Shown here: positions 9,434 to 18,928 of the stretch, piece after piece | Numbering within the stretch: position 1 is the first letter of the stretch | Layout of the letters: each line of letters begins with the position of its first letter | Assembly: GCF_900101615.1 (NCBI RefSeq) | Contig: NZ_FMZX01000030.1 | Location: forward strand, 1 to 35,389 | Source of the DNA: Belnapia rosea | GTDB taxonomy: Bacteria > Pseudomonadota > Alphaproteobacteria > Acetobacterales > Acetobacteraceae | DNA: 35,389 nt | Reading direction: 5' to 3' | Notes under the pieces: model-generated | Database searches by the model: none | What the model was told of the DNA's origin: nothing | What the model saw: only the letters and a program-made list of their open reading frames with translations | Made by a program: the position numbers and the translations under genes

Positions 9434-11032
9434 ATGGACAAGCCGCTCGCCAGAGGGCACGCCGCCGCGCATCATGACCACACCCTTGGGTTCGTTGCGC
9501 GCTGGCTGTTCAGCACCAATCACAAGGATATCGGGACCCTGTACCTGATCTTCTCCATCCTCTCGGCATTGGTCGCCGTCGGGATGTCCGTGTTGATGCG
9601 GATCGAGCTGTCTGAGCCGGGGATGCAGATCTTCGCCGACGGCCAGGCCTGGAACGCCTTTGTCAGCGTGCATGGGCTGACGATGATCTTCTTCGTGGTG
9701 ATGCCAGCGCTGATCGGGGGCTTCGGCAATTGGTTCGTGCCGATCATGATCGGCGCGCCGGACATGGCCTTTCCACGGCTCAACAACATCAGCTTCTGGC
9801 TCCTGATCCCGGGTATTGCGCTGCTCTATGGCAGCCTCTTCATCGGCAGTGGCGCCGGGGCAGGGTGGACGCTTTATCCGCCGCTCTCGACGGAAACCTA
9901 TCACCCCGATATCGGGATGGATCTGCAGCTCTTCGCCTTGCACCTCTCGGGTGCCAGCTCGCTGCTGAGCGCGATGAACTTCATCACCACCATCTTCAAC
10001 ATGCGTGCCCCGGGAATGACGCTGCACCGCATGCCGCTCTTCGTCTGGGCGCAGCTCGTCACCTCCTTCCTGCTGCTGCTCTCGCTGCCGGTGCTGGCCG
10101 GCGCCATCACCATGCTGATCACCGACCGGAATTTCGGCACCGCCTTCTTCAAGCCGGAGGGCGGCGGCGACCCGGTGCTGTTCCAGCACCTGTTCTGGTT
10201 CTTCGGCCACCCGGAGGTCTATATCGTCATCCTGCCAGCCTTCGGCATCATCAGCCACATCGTCTCGACCTTCGCGCGGAAGCCGATCTTCGGCTATCTC
10301 GGCATGGTCTATGCGCTGGTGGCGATCGGCGTGGTGGGCTTCGTGGTCTGGGCGCACCACATGTTCACCTCCGGGATCTCGGTCGATACACGCGCCTATT
10401 TCGCCGCGGCGACGATGGTTATCGCCGTGCCGACCGGCATCAAGGTCTTCTCCTGGATCGCCACCATGTGGGGCGGCTCCATCAGCCTGCGGGTGCCGAT
10501 GCTCTTCGCCATCGGCTTCATCTTCGTCTTCACCGTGGGTGGCGTTACCGGGGTGAAGCTGGCCAATGCCGGTGTCGATGTCATCCTGCACAATACCTAT
10601 TACGTGGTGGCGCATTTCCACTACGTGATGGCGATGGCGGCAGGCTTCGCCATCTTCGCCGGCTTCTACTACTGGATCGGCAAGATCAGCGGCCGGCAAT
10701 ACCCCGAGCGGCTTGGCCAGCTGCATTTCTGGACCTTCCTGGTTGGCGTGAACGTGCTGTTCTTCCCGATGCACTTCCTCGGCGCCCAGGGCATGCCGCG
10801 GCGCTATCCGGATTACCCTGACGCCTTCTGGCACTGGCACTTCATCGCCTCGCTCGGCTCCTACATCACCGCCGCCTCCTTCCTCATCTTTCTCCTGGTC
10901 GTCATCCGTACGCTAACCGCGGGCGAGAAGGCGGCGGCCAATCCCTGGGGCGAGGGTGCGACGACGCTGGAGTGGAAGTTGCCATCCCCGCCCCCCTTCC
11001 ACAGCTTCGAGGAATTGCCGCGTGTCCAGTAA
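9434..11032 (+). CDS. Cytochrome c oxidase subunit I (aa3 type), solitary
   Basis: The 532-residue product is the catalytic haem-copper subunit. All redox ligands are present: His80 and His396 for haem a, His394 for haem a3, and His259, His308 and His309 for CuB with the Tyr263 partner. The proton-channel residues Asp110 (D channel), Glu261 and Lys337 (K channel) are present, so it is an A1-type enzyme close to the Paracoccus protein. Asn387 replaces the Asp that normally helps bind the Mg ion. GGAAG lies 9 nt before the ATG. No subunit II, III or haem assembly gene is nearby; the NDH-2 gene overlaps its 3' end, so the two are translationally coupled. Partner subunits must be encoded elsewhere. 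Confidence 0.93.
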   Translation: MDKPLARGHAAAHHDHTLGFVARWLFSTNHKDIGTLYLIFSILSALVAVGMSVLMRIELSEPGMQIFADGQAWNAFVSVHGLTMIFFVVMPALIGGFGNWFVPIMIGAPDMAFPRLNNISFWLLIPGIALLYGSLFIGSGAGAGWTLYPPLSTETYHPDIGMDLQLFALHLSGASSLLSAMNFITTIFNMRAPGMTLHRMPLFVWAQLVTSFLLLLSLPVLAGAITMLITDRNFGTAFFKPEGGGDPVLFQHLFWFFGHPEVYIVILPAFGIISHIVSTFARKPIFGYLGMVYALVAIGVVGFVVWAHHMFTSGISVDTRAYFAAATMVIAVPTGIKVFSWIATMWGGSISLRVPMLFAIGFIFVFTVGGVTGVKLANAGVDVILHNTYYVVAHFHYVMAMAAGFAIFAGFYYWIGKISGRQYPERLGQLHFWTFLVGVNVLFFPMHFLGAQGMPRRYPDYPDAFWHWHFIASLGSYITAASFLIFLLVVIRTLTAGEKAAANPWGEGATTLEWKLPSPPPFHSFEELPRVQ

Positions 11033-12332
11033 GCCCTTCCGCGTTGTCATCCTCGGCGCCGGCTTCGGTGGGTTGGAAGCGGCGCGCGCCCTGGCCCGGG
11101 CGCCGGCCGAGGTCACGCTGATCGACCGGCACAACCACCACCTGTTCCAGCCGCTGCTGTATCAGGTGGCGACGGCGGCGCTCTCGCCCGGCGACATCGC
11201 CTGGCCGGTACGCACCATCTTCCGGAACCAGCGCAATGTGCAGGTGATGATGGCCGAGGTGACCGGCATCGACACCACGACCCGCGAGGTGCTGGCGGGA
11301 GATGAGTTGCGCATTCCTTATGACGCGTTGGTGTTGGCCACCGGCGCCACCCATTCCTATTTCGGCCGCGACGACTGGGCGCCGGTCGCGCCCGGCCTCA
11401 AGGCGATCGAAGACGCGACCGATATCCGCCGCCGCCTGCTGCTCGCCTTCGAGCGCGCCGAACTGACCGAGAACGAGGCAGAGCGTCGTCGCCTGCTGAC
11501 CTTTGTCGTCATCGGCGGTGGCCCGACAGGTGTCGAGCTGGCTGGCGCCATGGCGGAACTTGCCCGCCACGCCATGCCACAGGAATTCCGCCGCATCGAC
11601 CCCGCCACGGCGCGCGTCGTGCTGATCGAGGCCGGGCCGCGCGTACTGGCGACCTTCCCGGAGGAACTCGGTGCCACTGCCCGGCAGTCGCTGGAGCGGA
11701 TGGGTGTGCAGGTGCTGACCGGCATGCGCGTTACCGGCTGCGGCCCCACCGGGGTCGAATGCGGTGAGGAGCGCATCGCCGCCAGCACCATCGTCTGGGC
11801 GGCGGGCGTCGTCGCCTCGCCGGTTGGTTCCTGGATCGGCGCCGATCGGGACCGCGCAGGGCGGATCAAGGTCAGACCTGATCTCTCCGTCCCCGGGCAG
11901 GTCGATGTCTTCGCGGTCGGCGATACCGCCTCGGTCATGGATGCGAAGGGCAAGCCGGTGCCGGGCAATGCGCCGGCGGCAAAGCAGATGGGGCAGTATG
12001 TCGGCCGGTTGCTCGCCGCCCGCGCCGCCGGGCGCCCGGCATCGCCCGGCTTTCGCTACCGCCACCATGGCGATCTCGCCACCATCGGCCGCCGTTCCGC
12101 CGTAGTGGCGCTGGATAGCATTCGCCTTACCGGGCTGATCGGCTGGTGGTTCTGGGGCATCGCCCATGTCTGGTACCTGATCGGCTTCCGCAGCCGGGTC
12201 GTTGTGTCCTTCGAGTGGCTTTGGAGCTACCTGACCTTCCAACGTGGTGCCCGGCTCATCACCGGGCGGGAGCCATTGGGCGGCAATGCCGCGCCGGTAC
12301 CCGGCCAGGCGCGGGCGCTCGAGAAAGCCTGA
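11022..12332 (+). CDS. ndh: Type II NADH dehydrogenase (NDH-2)
   Basis: The 436-residue flavoprotein oxidises NADH and reduces quinone without pumping protons. It has two Rossmann folds: FAD-binding [10 protein letters not shown] at the N-terminus and NADH-binding [14 protein letters not shown] in the middle, plus the second FAD motif [12 protein letters not shown]. The C-terminal part ([21 protein letters not shown]) is the amphipathic or membrane-associated segment that anchors NDH-2 to the inner membrane. The start is the GTG at 11022, with GAGGAA 7 nt upstream inside cox1; it overlaps the cox1 stop by 11 nt. Pairing a non-pumping NADH entry point with a terminal oxidase subunit suggests a dedicated branch of respiration, which is inference. 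Confidence 0.92.
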   Translation: MSSKPFRVVILGAGFGGLEAARALARAPAEVTLIDRHNHHLFQPLLYQVATAALSPGDIAWPVRTIFRNQRNVQVMMAEVTGIDTTTREVLAGDELRIPYDALVLATGATHSYFGRDDWAPVAPGLKAIEDATDIRRRLLLAFERAELTENEAERRRLLTFVVIGGGPTGVELAGAMAELARHAMPQEFRRIDPATARVVLIEAGPRVLATFPEELGATARQSLERMGVQVLTGMRVTGCGPTGVECGEERIAASTIVWAAGVVASPVGSWIGADRDRAGRIKVRPDLSVPGQVDVFAVGDTASVMDAKGKPVPGNAPAAKQMGQYVGRLLAARAAGRPASPGFRYRHHGDLATIGRRSAVVALDSIRLTGLIGWWFWGIAHVWYLIGFRSRVVVSFEWLWSYLTFQRGARLITGREPLGGNAAPVPGQARALEKA

Positions 12333-12369
12333 AAACGGTAGCCTGGTCCGGCGCCTGTGAGGTGATCTG

Positions 12370-12441
12370 ATGGCTGGTATTGCGCCCGGTCGTGCCTTCG
12401 CCGTACGCAAGAAGGGCGGGCGCTTCATCAAGCGCTGTTAG
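12370..12441 (+). CDS. Possible 23-residue cationic small protein
   Basis: An ATG at 12370 is preceded by GAGGTGA about 5 nt upstream, a better Shine-Dalgarno than many larger genes here. It encodes 23 residues (MAGIAPGRAFAVRKKGG, then RFIKRC) and stops at TAG 12439-12441. The peptide has six basic and no acidic residues. It lies 37 nt after the ndh stop on the same strand, so it could be the last cistron of the cox1-ndh transcript. I recognise no family. It may be a real small protein or a chance frame. Confidence 0.33.
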   Translation: MAGIAPGRAFAVRKKGGRFIKRC

Positions 12442-12590
12442 GGATGGTCCCGTCGGAGTTGGCGGGCGAAGCTTCACCCACCGGTCCTGCCCCGTGCCGT
12501 AGCCGGCCCGCCAGCCATCGCCGGGAGCAGCTAAGACGGTGGCACAGTCGCCTCCTCACGCGGTCAGGCGGCGCCGCGTGTGCCGCCACT

Positions 12591-13097
12591 CTACTCCTTC
12601 GCCGGCAGGGTCTGCATGGCCGCTGGGTTCACCTCCTGCTCGGCGAGCTGGGTGAGCAGCGCATCGGTATCCTTCTCTTCCTTCAATGTCTGGAGCAGCA
12701 GGTCGACCGCCTTGGTCTGGCCCATGCTCTTGAGCATGGAGCAGAGGGTGCCATAGGCTGCCATCTCGTAATGCTCGACCTTCTGGGCCGCGCCGATCAG
12801 CGCCGCATCGAGCACCGGGCCCTCCTCCAGCTCCTCCATGAGGTCATCGGCTTCCTCCACGAGGCCCTCCATGGCCGCACAGCTCTCGCCATCCGGTTCG
12901 ATGCCAAGCATCTCGCAGACCTCCTCGAGGCGCTCCACCTGACGCTCCGTCTGTTCGCGGTGCTCGCGGAAAGCCTGCTTCAGCTTGGGGGAAGTGGCTG
13001 CGTCCTCCAGTTCCGGCAGGGCCGCGAGGATCTGGTTCTCGGCGCTGTAGGTGTCCTGCAGGGACAGTTCGAGCAGGTCCTGGATCGTCTCCGCCAT
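12591..13097 (-). CDS. DUF892 (YciE/YciF) ferritin-like protein
   Basis: The 168-residue protein is a four-helix ferritin-like bundle of the DUF892 family. The first helix carries LQDTYSAENQILAALPELEDAATSPKLKQAF and the second EHREQTERQVERLEEVCEMLG, the family signature with its Glu and His metal ligands. The second pair of helices contains AAQKVEHYEMAAYGTLCSMLKSMG. Relatives are induced by osmotic, acid or oxidative stress; the biochemical function is unsettled. I chose the ATG at 13095-13097, with AAGGAAAG 5 nt upstream; the 22-residue upstream extension is not conserved in character. That Shine-Dalgarno can pair into a hairpin (13103-13133). Confidence 0.9.
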   Translation of the reverse strand: MAETIQDLLELSLQDTYSAENQILAALPELEDAATSPKLKQAFREHREQTERQVERLEEVCEMLGIEPDGESCAAMEGLVEEADDLMEELEEGPVLDAALIGAAQKVEHYEMAAYGTLCSMLKSMGQTKAVDLLLQTLKEEKDTDALLTQLAEQEVNPAAMQTLPAKE

Positions 13098-13102
13098 GAT
13101 CG

Positions 13103-13133
13103 CTTTCCTTCGGTAGAAGTACCGCAGGGAAGG
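13103..13133 (-). promoter_or_regulatory. Leader hairpin masking the Shine-Dalgarno of the DUF892 gene
   Basis: On the minus strand the order is CCTTCC, CTG, CGGTA, CTTC loop, TACCG, AA, GGAAAG. The inner 5 bp are perfect and the outer arms pair at 5 of 6 positions. GGAAAG is the likely Shine-Dalgarno of the DUF892 gene, 5 nt before its ATG. The hairpin would close the site and open on heating or factor binding, in the manner of an RNA thermometer. This is a structural reading only. Confidence 0.42.
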
Positions 13134-13180
13134 AACGGGGCCAGGCCCGGGCGAGTTGCCCATGGCGGGCGGAACGTCAT

Positions 13181-13546
13181 TCAGCCCACGCCGACGACCC
13201 GGTAGCCGTAGTCACGGCCGTTCAGCTCGCGGATGGTGACGTATTCACCAGGGCGGAGTTGCCCGGTATGGCGGATGATCGCCTGCAATGGCGCATCCGG
13301 CCCCTCTCCCTCGGTCGGGAAGAAGCGGAGCGACCAGCCCGTATCCTCGTCCCATTGTACGTCACCGGGGCGCGGCGCCCCGCCAGGCCAGGCACGGACG
13401 GCTGGCCACGGGGCCGGATCGGCCAGCCAGGCGGCAGGATCGAGGTGACCGCCCGGGGTCAGCGTGACGGAGATTTCATAGCGATGGTCCGCGCTGCCCT
13501 GCGGGAAGCCGGGGCCATTGGCCAGCACCAGGGTCACCAGGGGCAT
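13181..13546 (-). CDS. Small protein of unknown function
   Basis: About 121 residues, no family recognised. It begins MPLVTLVLANGPGFPQGSADHRYEISVTLTP and ends with a conserved-looking block, LRPGEYVTIRELNGRDYGYRVVGVG. It is Pro/Gly/Trp-rich in the middle with no signal peptide or membrane helix, so it is probably a cytoplasmic beta-rich protein. The start is uncertain: three ATGs (13558, 13555, 13546) follow GGAAGG, and 13546 gives the most normal spacing. It lies between kup and the DUF892 gene on the same strand and could share either transcript. Confidence 0.65.
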   Translation of the reverse strand: MPLVTLVLANGPGFPQGSADHRYEISVTLTPGGHLDPAAWLADPAPWPAVRAWPGGAPRPGDVQWDEDTGWSLRFFPTEGEGPDAPLQAIIRHTGQLRPGEYVTIRELNGRDYGYRVVGVG

Positions 13547-13609
13547 CGATGGCATCATCCTTCCGTATCGCGGCGGCAACACGCCGTAACGCAGAAGGAT
13601 CGGATTGGT

Positions 13610-15496
13610 TCAGATCGCGACGCGGACGCCGAGCTCCACCACTCGGTCGGAGGGGATACGGAAGAACTCCGTCGCCGGAACCGCATTGCGCGACATCAGG
13701 GTGAAGAGCCATTGGCGCCAGCGCGACATCTTCGGCACCACCGCCTGCACCAGCGTCTCCCGCCCCAGGAAGTAGCTCGATTGCATCGGGTCGAAGGCGA
13801 CGCCGTCCTCGCGCAGGCTTTCCAAATCGCGCGGTATGTTCGGGCTTTCCTGGAAACCGTAGCGGAGGATGACGCGGTGGATGCCGGCGCCGAGTTCCTG
13901 CACCTCCCGCCGCCGCTCGGACCCGACCTGGGGCACGTCCTCGTTCAGCACGGTGACGAAGAGCACCCGCTCATGCAGCACCTTGTTGTGCTTGAGGTTG
14001 TGCAGCAGGGCGCCGGGCACATAATCCGCCTGGCCGGTCATGAAGACGGCGATGCCGGGGACGCGAATGGTGCGGCTCTGCGGCAGCCTGGCGAGGAAGC
14101 TCTTCAGCGGCAGGCTGTCCTGCCGGAAACGGGCGAACAGCAGCTGCCGGCCCCGGTACCAGGTGTTCATCAGCAGCATCAGGATACCGCCCAGCACCAA
14201 TGGCACGTAGCCGCCATCCGGGATCTTCAACACATTGGAGATGAAGAAGACGAGGTCGAGCGCCAGCAGCGGGCCGAAGACGGCCGCCACCAGCGGGATC
14301 GACCAACCGAACTGCCGGCTGAAGACCAGCACGGCAAGGCAGGACGTGCAGACGAAGGTGCCCGTCACCGCGATGCCATAGGCGGCCGCGAGGCTGTCGG
14401 AGCTGCGGAATTCCAGAACCAGGATGACGACGCCGATGAGCAGGGCGAAGTTCACCTGCGGCAGGTAGATCTGCCCCTCCTCCGTCTCGCTGGTGTGCCG
14501 GACCTCGAGACGCGGGCAGAAGCCAAGCTGGACGCATTGCCGGGCAATGGAATAGGCGCCGGAGATCATGGCCTGGCTGGCGATGATGGTCGCGGCCGTC
14601 GCCAGGATGACGAGCGGCAGCCGCAGCCATTCCGGGGCGAGCAGGAAGAACGGATTTTCGAGTGCGGCCGGGTTCGACAGCAGCAAGGCACCCTGGCCGA
14701 AATAGTTGAGTGAGAGGCAAGGCAGCACGAAATACAGCCAGGCCATCTTGATCGGCCGCTTGCCGAAATGGCCCATATCGGCATAGAGCGCCTCCGCCCC
14801 CGTCACCGCCAGCACCACGCTGCCCATGGCGATGAAGGCCGCCAGCCGGTAGACGGCGCAGAAATGGATGGCATAGCTCGGCGAGAGGGCGACCAGCACC
14901 TCCGGCTCCCGCACGATCTCGATCAGCCCGAGCGTCCCGATCAGCGCGAACCACAGGGCGCAGATGGGGCCGAAGATCGCTCCCATGCTGCCCGTGCCAC
15001 GATACTGCACGATGAAGAGGCCGATCAGGATGACGACCGAGAGCGGGATCACCGCCTCCTCGAAGGCCGGCGAGACCACCTTCAGCCCCTCCACCGCCGA
15101 CAGCACCGAAATGGCCGGGGTGATGATACCGTCCCCGAAGAACAGGCAGGCGCCTGCCATGCCGACGAGGGCCACCCACCAACGGCCCCGCTCCGTCCGG
15201 GCGCAGCGCTGAGCCAGGGCCATCAGCGCCAGGATGCCGCCCTCGCCCTTGTTGTCGGCCTGGAGGACGAAGACGACGTACTTTACCGTGACGGTGAGGA
15301 TGAGCGACCAGAAGATCAGGCTGAGCAGCCCGAGCACCTCCCACCGTTCGACGCCATCGGCGGCGAAATGCAGCACCGAGGCCTTGAGCGCATAGAGCGG
15401 GCTGGTGCCGATATCGCCATAGACGACCCCGAGCACGCCCAGGATCAGGGCGGGGGTCAGGTCGCGCCGTTGGCCGGCCTCGGATGATGCGTGCAA
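13610..15496 (-). CDS. kup: Kup-type low-affinity potassium uptake protein
   Basis: The 628-residue protein is a K+/H+ symporter of the KUP/HAK family in the inner membrane. The N-terminal signature [22 protein letters not shown] is exact for the family, followed by about twelve membrane helices and the hydrophilic C-terminal region ending [17 protein letters not shown]. Full family length is preserved. The start is odd: an in-frame TAA lies two codons upstream, and the only start-type codon before the conserved region is a TTG at 15494-15496, without a clear Shine-Dalgarno. Kup proteins matter most at low pH or when other K+ systems are absent. The gene follows the aap operon but a terminator-like hairpin separates them. 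Confidence 0.95.
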   Translation of the reverse strand: MHASSEAGQRRDLTPALILGVLGVVYGDIGTSPLYALKASVLHFAADGVERWEVLGLLSLIFWSLILTVTVKYVVFVLQADNKGEGGILALMALAQRCARTERGRWWVALVGMAGACLFFGDGIITPAISVLSAVEGLKVVSPAFEEAVIPLSVVILIGLFIVQYRGTGSMGAIFGPICALWFALIGTLGLIEIVREPEVLVALSPSYAIHFCAVYRLAAFIAMGSVVLAVTGAEALYADMGHFGKRPIKMAWLYFVLPCLSLNYFGQGALLLSNPAALENPFFLLAPEWLRLPLVILATAATIIASQAMISGAYSIARQCVQLGFCPRLEVRHTSETEEGQIYLPQVNFALLIGVVILVLEFRSSDSLAAAYGIAVTGTFVCTSCLAVLVFSRQFGWSIPLVAAVFGPLLALDLVFFISNVLKIPDGGYVPLVLGGILMLLMNTWYRGRQLLFARFRQDSLPLKSFLARLPQSRTIRVPGIAVFMTGQADYVPGALLHNLKHNKVLHERVLFVTVLNEDVPQVGSERRREVQELGAGIHRVILRYGFQESPNIPRDLESLREDGVAFDPMQSSYFLGRETLVQAVVPKMSRWRQWLFTLMSRNAVPATEFFRIPSDRVVELGVRVAI

Positions 15497-15560
15497 GGAT
15501 TAAGGGCCCGGGGGTTCAGGGGGGCGTAACGCATAGGCCCGCTGCCGGTTGGCATGCAAG

Positions 15561-15586
15561 GGCCGGCCCCTCGGGCAGGGCCGGCC
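15561..15586 (-). terminator. Hairpin terminator at the end of the aap operon
   Basis: GGCCGGCCC / GGGCCGGCC form a perfect 9-bp GC stem around an 8-nt loop, just after the aapP stop codon at 15593. It has no strong U-tract but is the obvious candidate to separate aapJQMP from kup. Confidence 0.55.
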
Positions 15587-15592
15587 TGGGCC

Positions 15593-16378
<786 letters not shown>

Positions 16379-16391
16379 CGTTGGGTTCCCC

Positions 16392-17522
16392 TCAGTGCCG
16401 GCGGTGGCGGTTGAGCTCCGCCTCCAGGCTCTGGCTGTACTTGCTCATGGCGAAGCAGAAGATGAAGTAGATTGCGCCGACGGTCAGGTAGACCTCGATG
16501 CCGAAGCCCTGCCAGGCGGGTTCGATGATCGCCGTCTTGCCCGCGGTCAGCAGGTCGAAGATGCCGATGATCAGGACCAGCGAGGTGTCCTTGAAGAAGC
16601 CGATGAAGGTGTTGACCAGCGGCGGGATGACGAGGCGGAGTGCCTGCGGCAGGATGATGAAGCCGGTCTTCTGCCAGTAGGAGAGGCCGAGCGCATCGGC
16701 TGCCTCGTATTGCCCCCTGGAGAGGGATTGCAGGCCACCGCGCACCACCTCGGCCAGATAGGCGCCGGCGAAGAGGATGATGGCGATCTGGGCGCGGAGC
16801 AGCTTGTCGATGTTCATGCCCTCGGGGAGGAAGAGCGGGAACATCACGCTCGCCATGAAGAGCAGCGAGATCAGCGGCACGCCACGGATCAGCTCGACAT
16901 AGATGACGCAGAGCGCCTTGATCGCCGGCAGCTTCGAGCGCCGGCCGAGCGCCACCAGCACGGCGAGCGGGAAGGCGAGCGCCAGGCCGAAGGTCGCCAG
17001 GATCAGGGTGATGACCAGCCCGCCCCACCGCTCCTGCGGCACATAAGGCATGCCGAGCACGCCGCCCCACATCAGCACGCCGATCAGCGTCAGCACGCCG
17101 ACCCAGATCAGCGCCAGCTCTTTCCGCCAGAAGCGGCGCATGGCGGAGACGATGTAGAGCCCGACGAAGAGCGCGATGCAGAGCGCCGGGCGCCAGTGCT
17201 CCTCATAGGGGTAGGTGCCGAAGAGGATGAAGCGGTGCTTCTCCGTCACCACCGCCCAGCAGGCGCCGGTGCCGCGCAGGTCGCGGCAGGCCTGGGTCTG
17301 GTTGTTCGGCACCGACCAGACGGCGTTGATGATGGCCCAGTCGACGAAGCCGATGGCCCAGCGGATGATGAGATAGCCGAGCGCCAGGGTGACCGCGGTC
17401 GAGAGCCAGCCGGAGAAGAGGTTGGTCCGCAACCAGCCGACGAAGCCGACCTGGGAGATCGGGGCGCTACGGGGCACCGCCTCGGCGACCTTGGCGCTGG
17501 CATTGAGGGTGATGTCGCTCAT
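16392..17522 (-). CDS. aapM: General L-amino acid ABC transporter, permease subunit AapM
   Basis: The 376-residue inner-membrane subunit begins with a cytoplasmic tail and a helix ([21 protein letters not shown]), then a long periplasmic insertion ([19 protein letters not shown]) typical of Aap/Bzt-type subunits, and a C-terminal BPD_transp_1 domain. The EAA-type coupling loop is visible as [26 protein letters not shown]. It pairs with AapQ to form the channel and docks on AapP. The ATG at 17520-17522 lies 122 nt after aapQ; that gap holds a perfect stem-loop. Confidence 0.93.
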   Translation of the reverse strand: MSDITLNASAKVAEAVPRSAPISQVGFVGWLRTNLFSGWLSTAVTLALGYLIIRWAIGFVDWAIINAVWSVPNNQTQACRDLRGTGACWAVVTEKHRFILFGTYPYEEHWRPALCIALFVGLYIVSAMRRFWRKELALIWVGVLTLIGVLMWGGVLGMPYVPQERWGGLVITLILATFGLALAFPLAVLVALGRRSKLPAIKALCVIYVELIRGVPLISLLFMASVMFPLFLPEGMNIDKLLRAQIAIILFAGAYLAEVVRGGLQSLSRGQYEAADALGLSYWQKTGFIILPQALRLVIPPLVNTFIGFFKDTSLVLIIGIFDLLTAGKTAIIEPAWQGFGIEVYLTVGAIYFIFCFAMSKYSQSLEAELNRHRRH

Positions 17523-17554
17523 GGCTCAGCGCTCCACCAGATCAGGTCGGGCTG

Positions 17555-17580
17555 CTCCGCTGGCCCTCGGGCCAGCGGAG
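17555..17580 (-). promoter_or_regulatory. Perfect 12-bp stem-loop between aapQ and aapM
   Basis: CTCCGCTGGCCC and GGGCCAGCGGAG are perfectly complementary, separated by only 2 nt. A nearly loopless GC-rich hairpin of this kind inside an operon usually blocks 3' exonucleases or tunes expression of flanking cistrons. It is unrelated in sequence to the hairpin between aapJ and aapQ. Confidence 0.6.
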
Positions 17581-17644
17581 TAGAACGAGGCTTTGGCGGC
17601 CGTCAGGCCGACGAAGCGAAACAAAGGCAATGCGCGCATCGCCA

Positions 17645-18847
17645 TCACCTTTCCACCAGCGCGATGCGCGCATTGTACCAATTCATGAAGAGGCTGATCG
17701 ACAGGCTGATCGAGAGATAGACCAGCATGATGATGGCGATGCCCTCGATCGCCTGGCCGGTCTGGTTCAGCGTCGTGTTGGCGATCGAGACGATGTCCTG
17801 GTAGCCGATGGCCACCGCCAGCGAGCTGTTCTTGGTGATGTTGAGGTACTGGCTGGTCATCGGCGGGATGATGACGCGCAGCGCCTGGGGCAGCACCACC
17901 TGCTTCAGCACCTGGCCGGGGCGGAGGCCGAGCGCCTGCGCCGCCTCCCACTGGCCATGCGGCACGGCGAGGATGCCGGCGCGGACGATTTCGGCGATGA
18001 AGCCGGCCGTGTAGGTGGTCAGGCCCAGCAGCAGGGCGAAATACTCGGGCGACATGTTGAGGCCGCCACGGAAGTTGAAGCCGCGCAGCTCCGGCCAGTC
18101 CACCGTCCAGGGCGCGCCGGCGGCGGCCCAGATAGCAACCGGCAGCACCAGCATGCAGCCAAGCGCCATCGGCCAGACCGGCCGCGGCCTGCCGTCGATG
18201 ATGCGCTTGGCGATGGCGTCGCGCCGGTAGAACCAGGTGAAGAGCGCGCCAAGGGCGAAAGCGAGCAGCGCATAGGAATGCGCGTCCTGCCACTCGATCC
18301 AGGGCAGCTTGAGGCCGCGGTTCGAGAGGAAGACGCCATCCACCGGGTGCAGCGCCTGGCGCGGCCCGGGCAGGCCCTGGAGGATGGCGTACCAGAAGAG
18401 CAGCTGCAGCAGCAGCGGCAGGTCGCGGATCACCTCAATATAGACGCCGGCGATCTTGCTGAGCAGCCAGTTCTTCGACAGCCGGGCGATGCCGATCAGC
18501 GTGCCGAAGATGGTCGCGAGCACGATGCCGACGACGGCGACCTTCAACGTGTTCAGCAGGCCGATGAGGAGGGCGCGGAAATAGGTATCGGTCGGGCTGT
18601 AGGGGATCAGGTTCTCGGCGATCGGCAGGCCTGCCTCGCGGCTGAGGAAGCCGAAGCCGGTGGCAATGCGCCGGACCTCGAGATTATGGACGGTGTTCGA
18701 CCACAACCACCAGACGATGGCGCCGATGATGCCGACGACGAGGATCTGCCAGACGATGGCGCGGACCCGTTCGTCGGACCAGGAGAGCCGCAGCGGCCGC
18801 CGGGGCGGGGTGCGCAGCGAGCGTGGGTCGATGGTGGTCTGGGACAT
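17645..18847 (-). CDS. aapQ: General L-amino acid ABC transporter, permease subunit AapQ
   Basis: The 400-residue subunit has an N-terminal helix (IVWQILVVGIIGAIVWWLW), a linker naming the family (GFGFLSREAGLPIAENLIPYSPTDTY), several membrane helices with a large middle insertion, and a C-terminal BPD_transp_1 domain with the coupling loop QWEAAQALGLRPGQVLKQVVLPQALR. The ATG at 18845-18847 has GAGAGGG about 5 nt upstream; the 20 residues before it overlap a hairpin and are unlikely to be translated. It is separated from aapJ by 81 nt containing a stem-loop. Confidence 0.93.
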   Translation of the reverse strand: MSQTTIDPRSLRTPPRRPLRLSWSDERVRAIVWQILVVGIIGAIVWWLWSNTVHNLEVRRIATGFGFLSREAGLPIAENLIPYSPTDTYFRALLIGLLNTLKVAVVGIVLATIFGTLIGIARLSKNWLLSKIAGVYIEVIRDLPLLLQLLFWYAILQGLPGPRQALHPVDGVFLSNRGLKLPWIEWQDAHSYALLAFALGALFTWFYRRDAIAKRIIDGRPRPVWPMALGCMLVLPVAIWAAAGAPWTVDWPELRGFNFRGGLNMSPEYFALLLGLTTYTAGFIAEIVRAGILAVPHGQWEAAQALGLRPGQVLKQVVLPQALRVIIPPMTSQYLNITKNSSLAVAIGYQDIVSIANTTLNQTGQAIEGIAIIMLVYLSISLSISLFMNWYNARIALVER

Positions 18848-18882
18848 GGCGCCCTCTCGTTCCAGGCCGCTAGCGGGAAGGC

Positions 18883-18904
18883 GGGGCCGGCCAAAGCCGG
18901 CCCC
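18883..18904 (-). promoter_or_regulatory. Stem-loop between aapJ and aapQ
   Basis: GGGGCCGGC and GCCGGCCCC form a perfect 9-bp stem with a CAAA/TTTG loop, 24 nt past the aapJ stop. In binding-protein transporters a hairpin after the first cistron commonly protects the binding-protein mRNA or partly terminates transcription, so the periplasmic component exceeds the membrane parts. The role here is inferred from that pattern. Confidence 0.62.
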
Positions 18905-18928
18905 CATGGTCTCGGAGGAGGCCGGACC

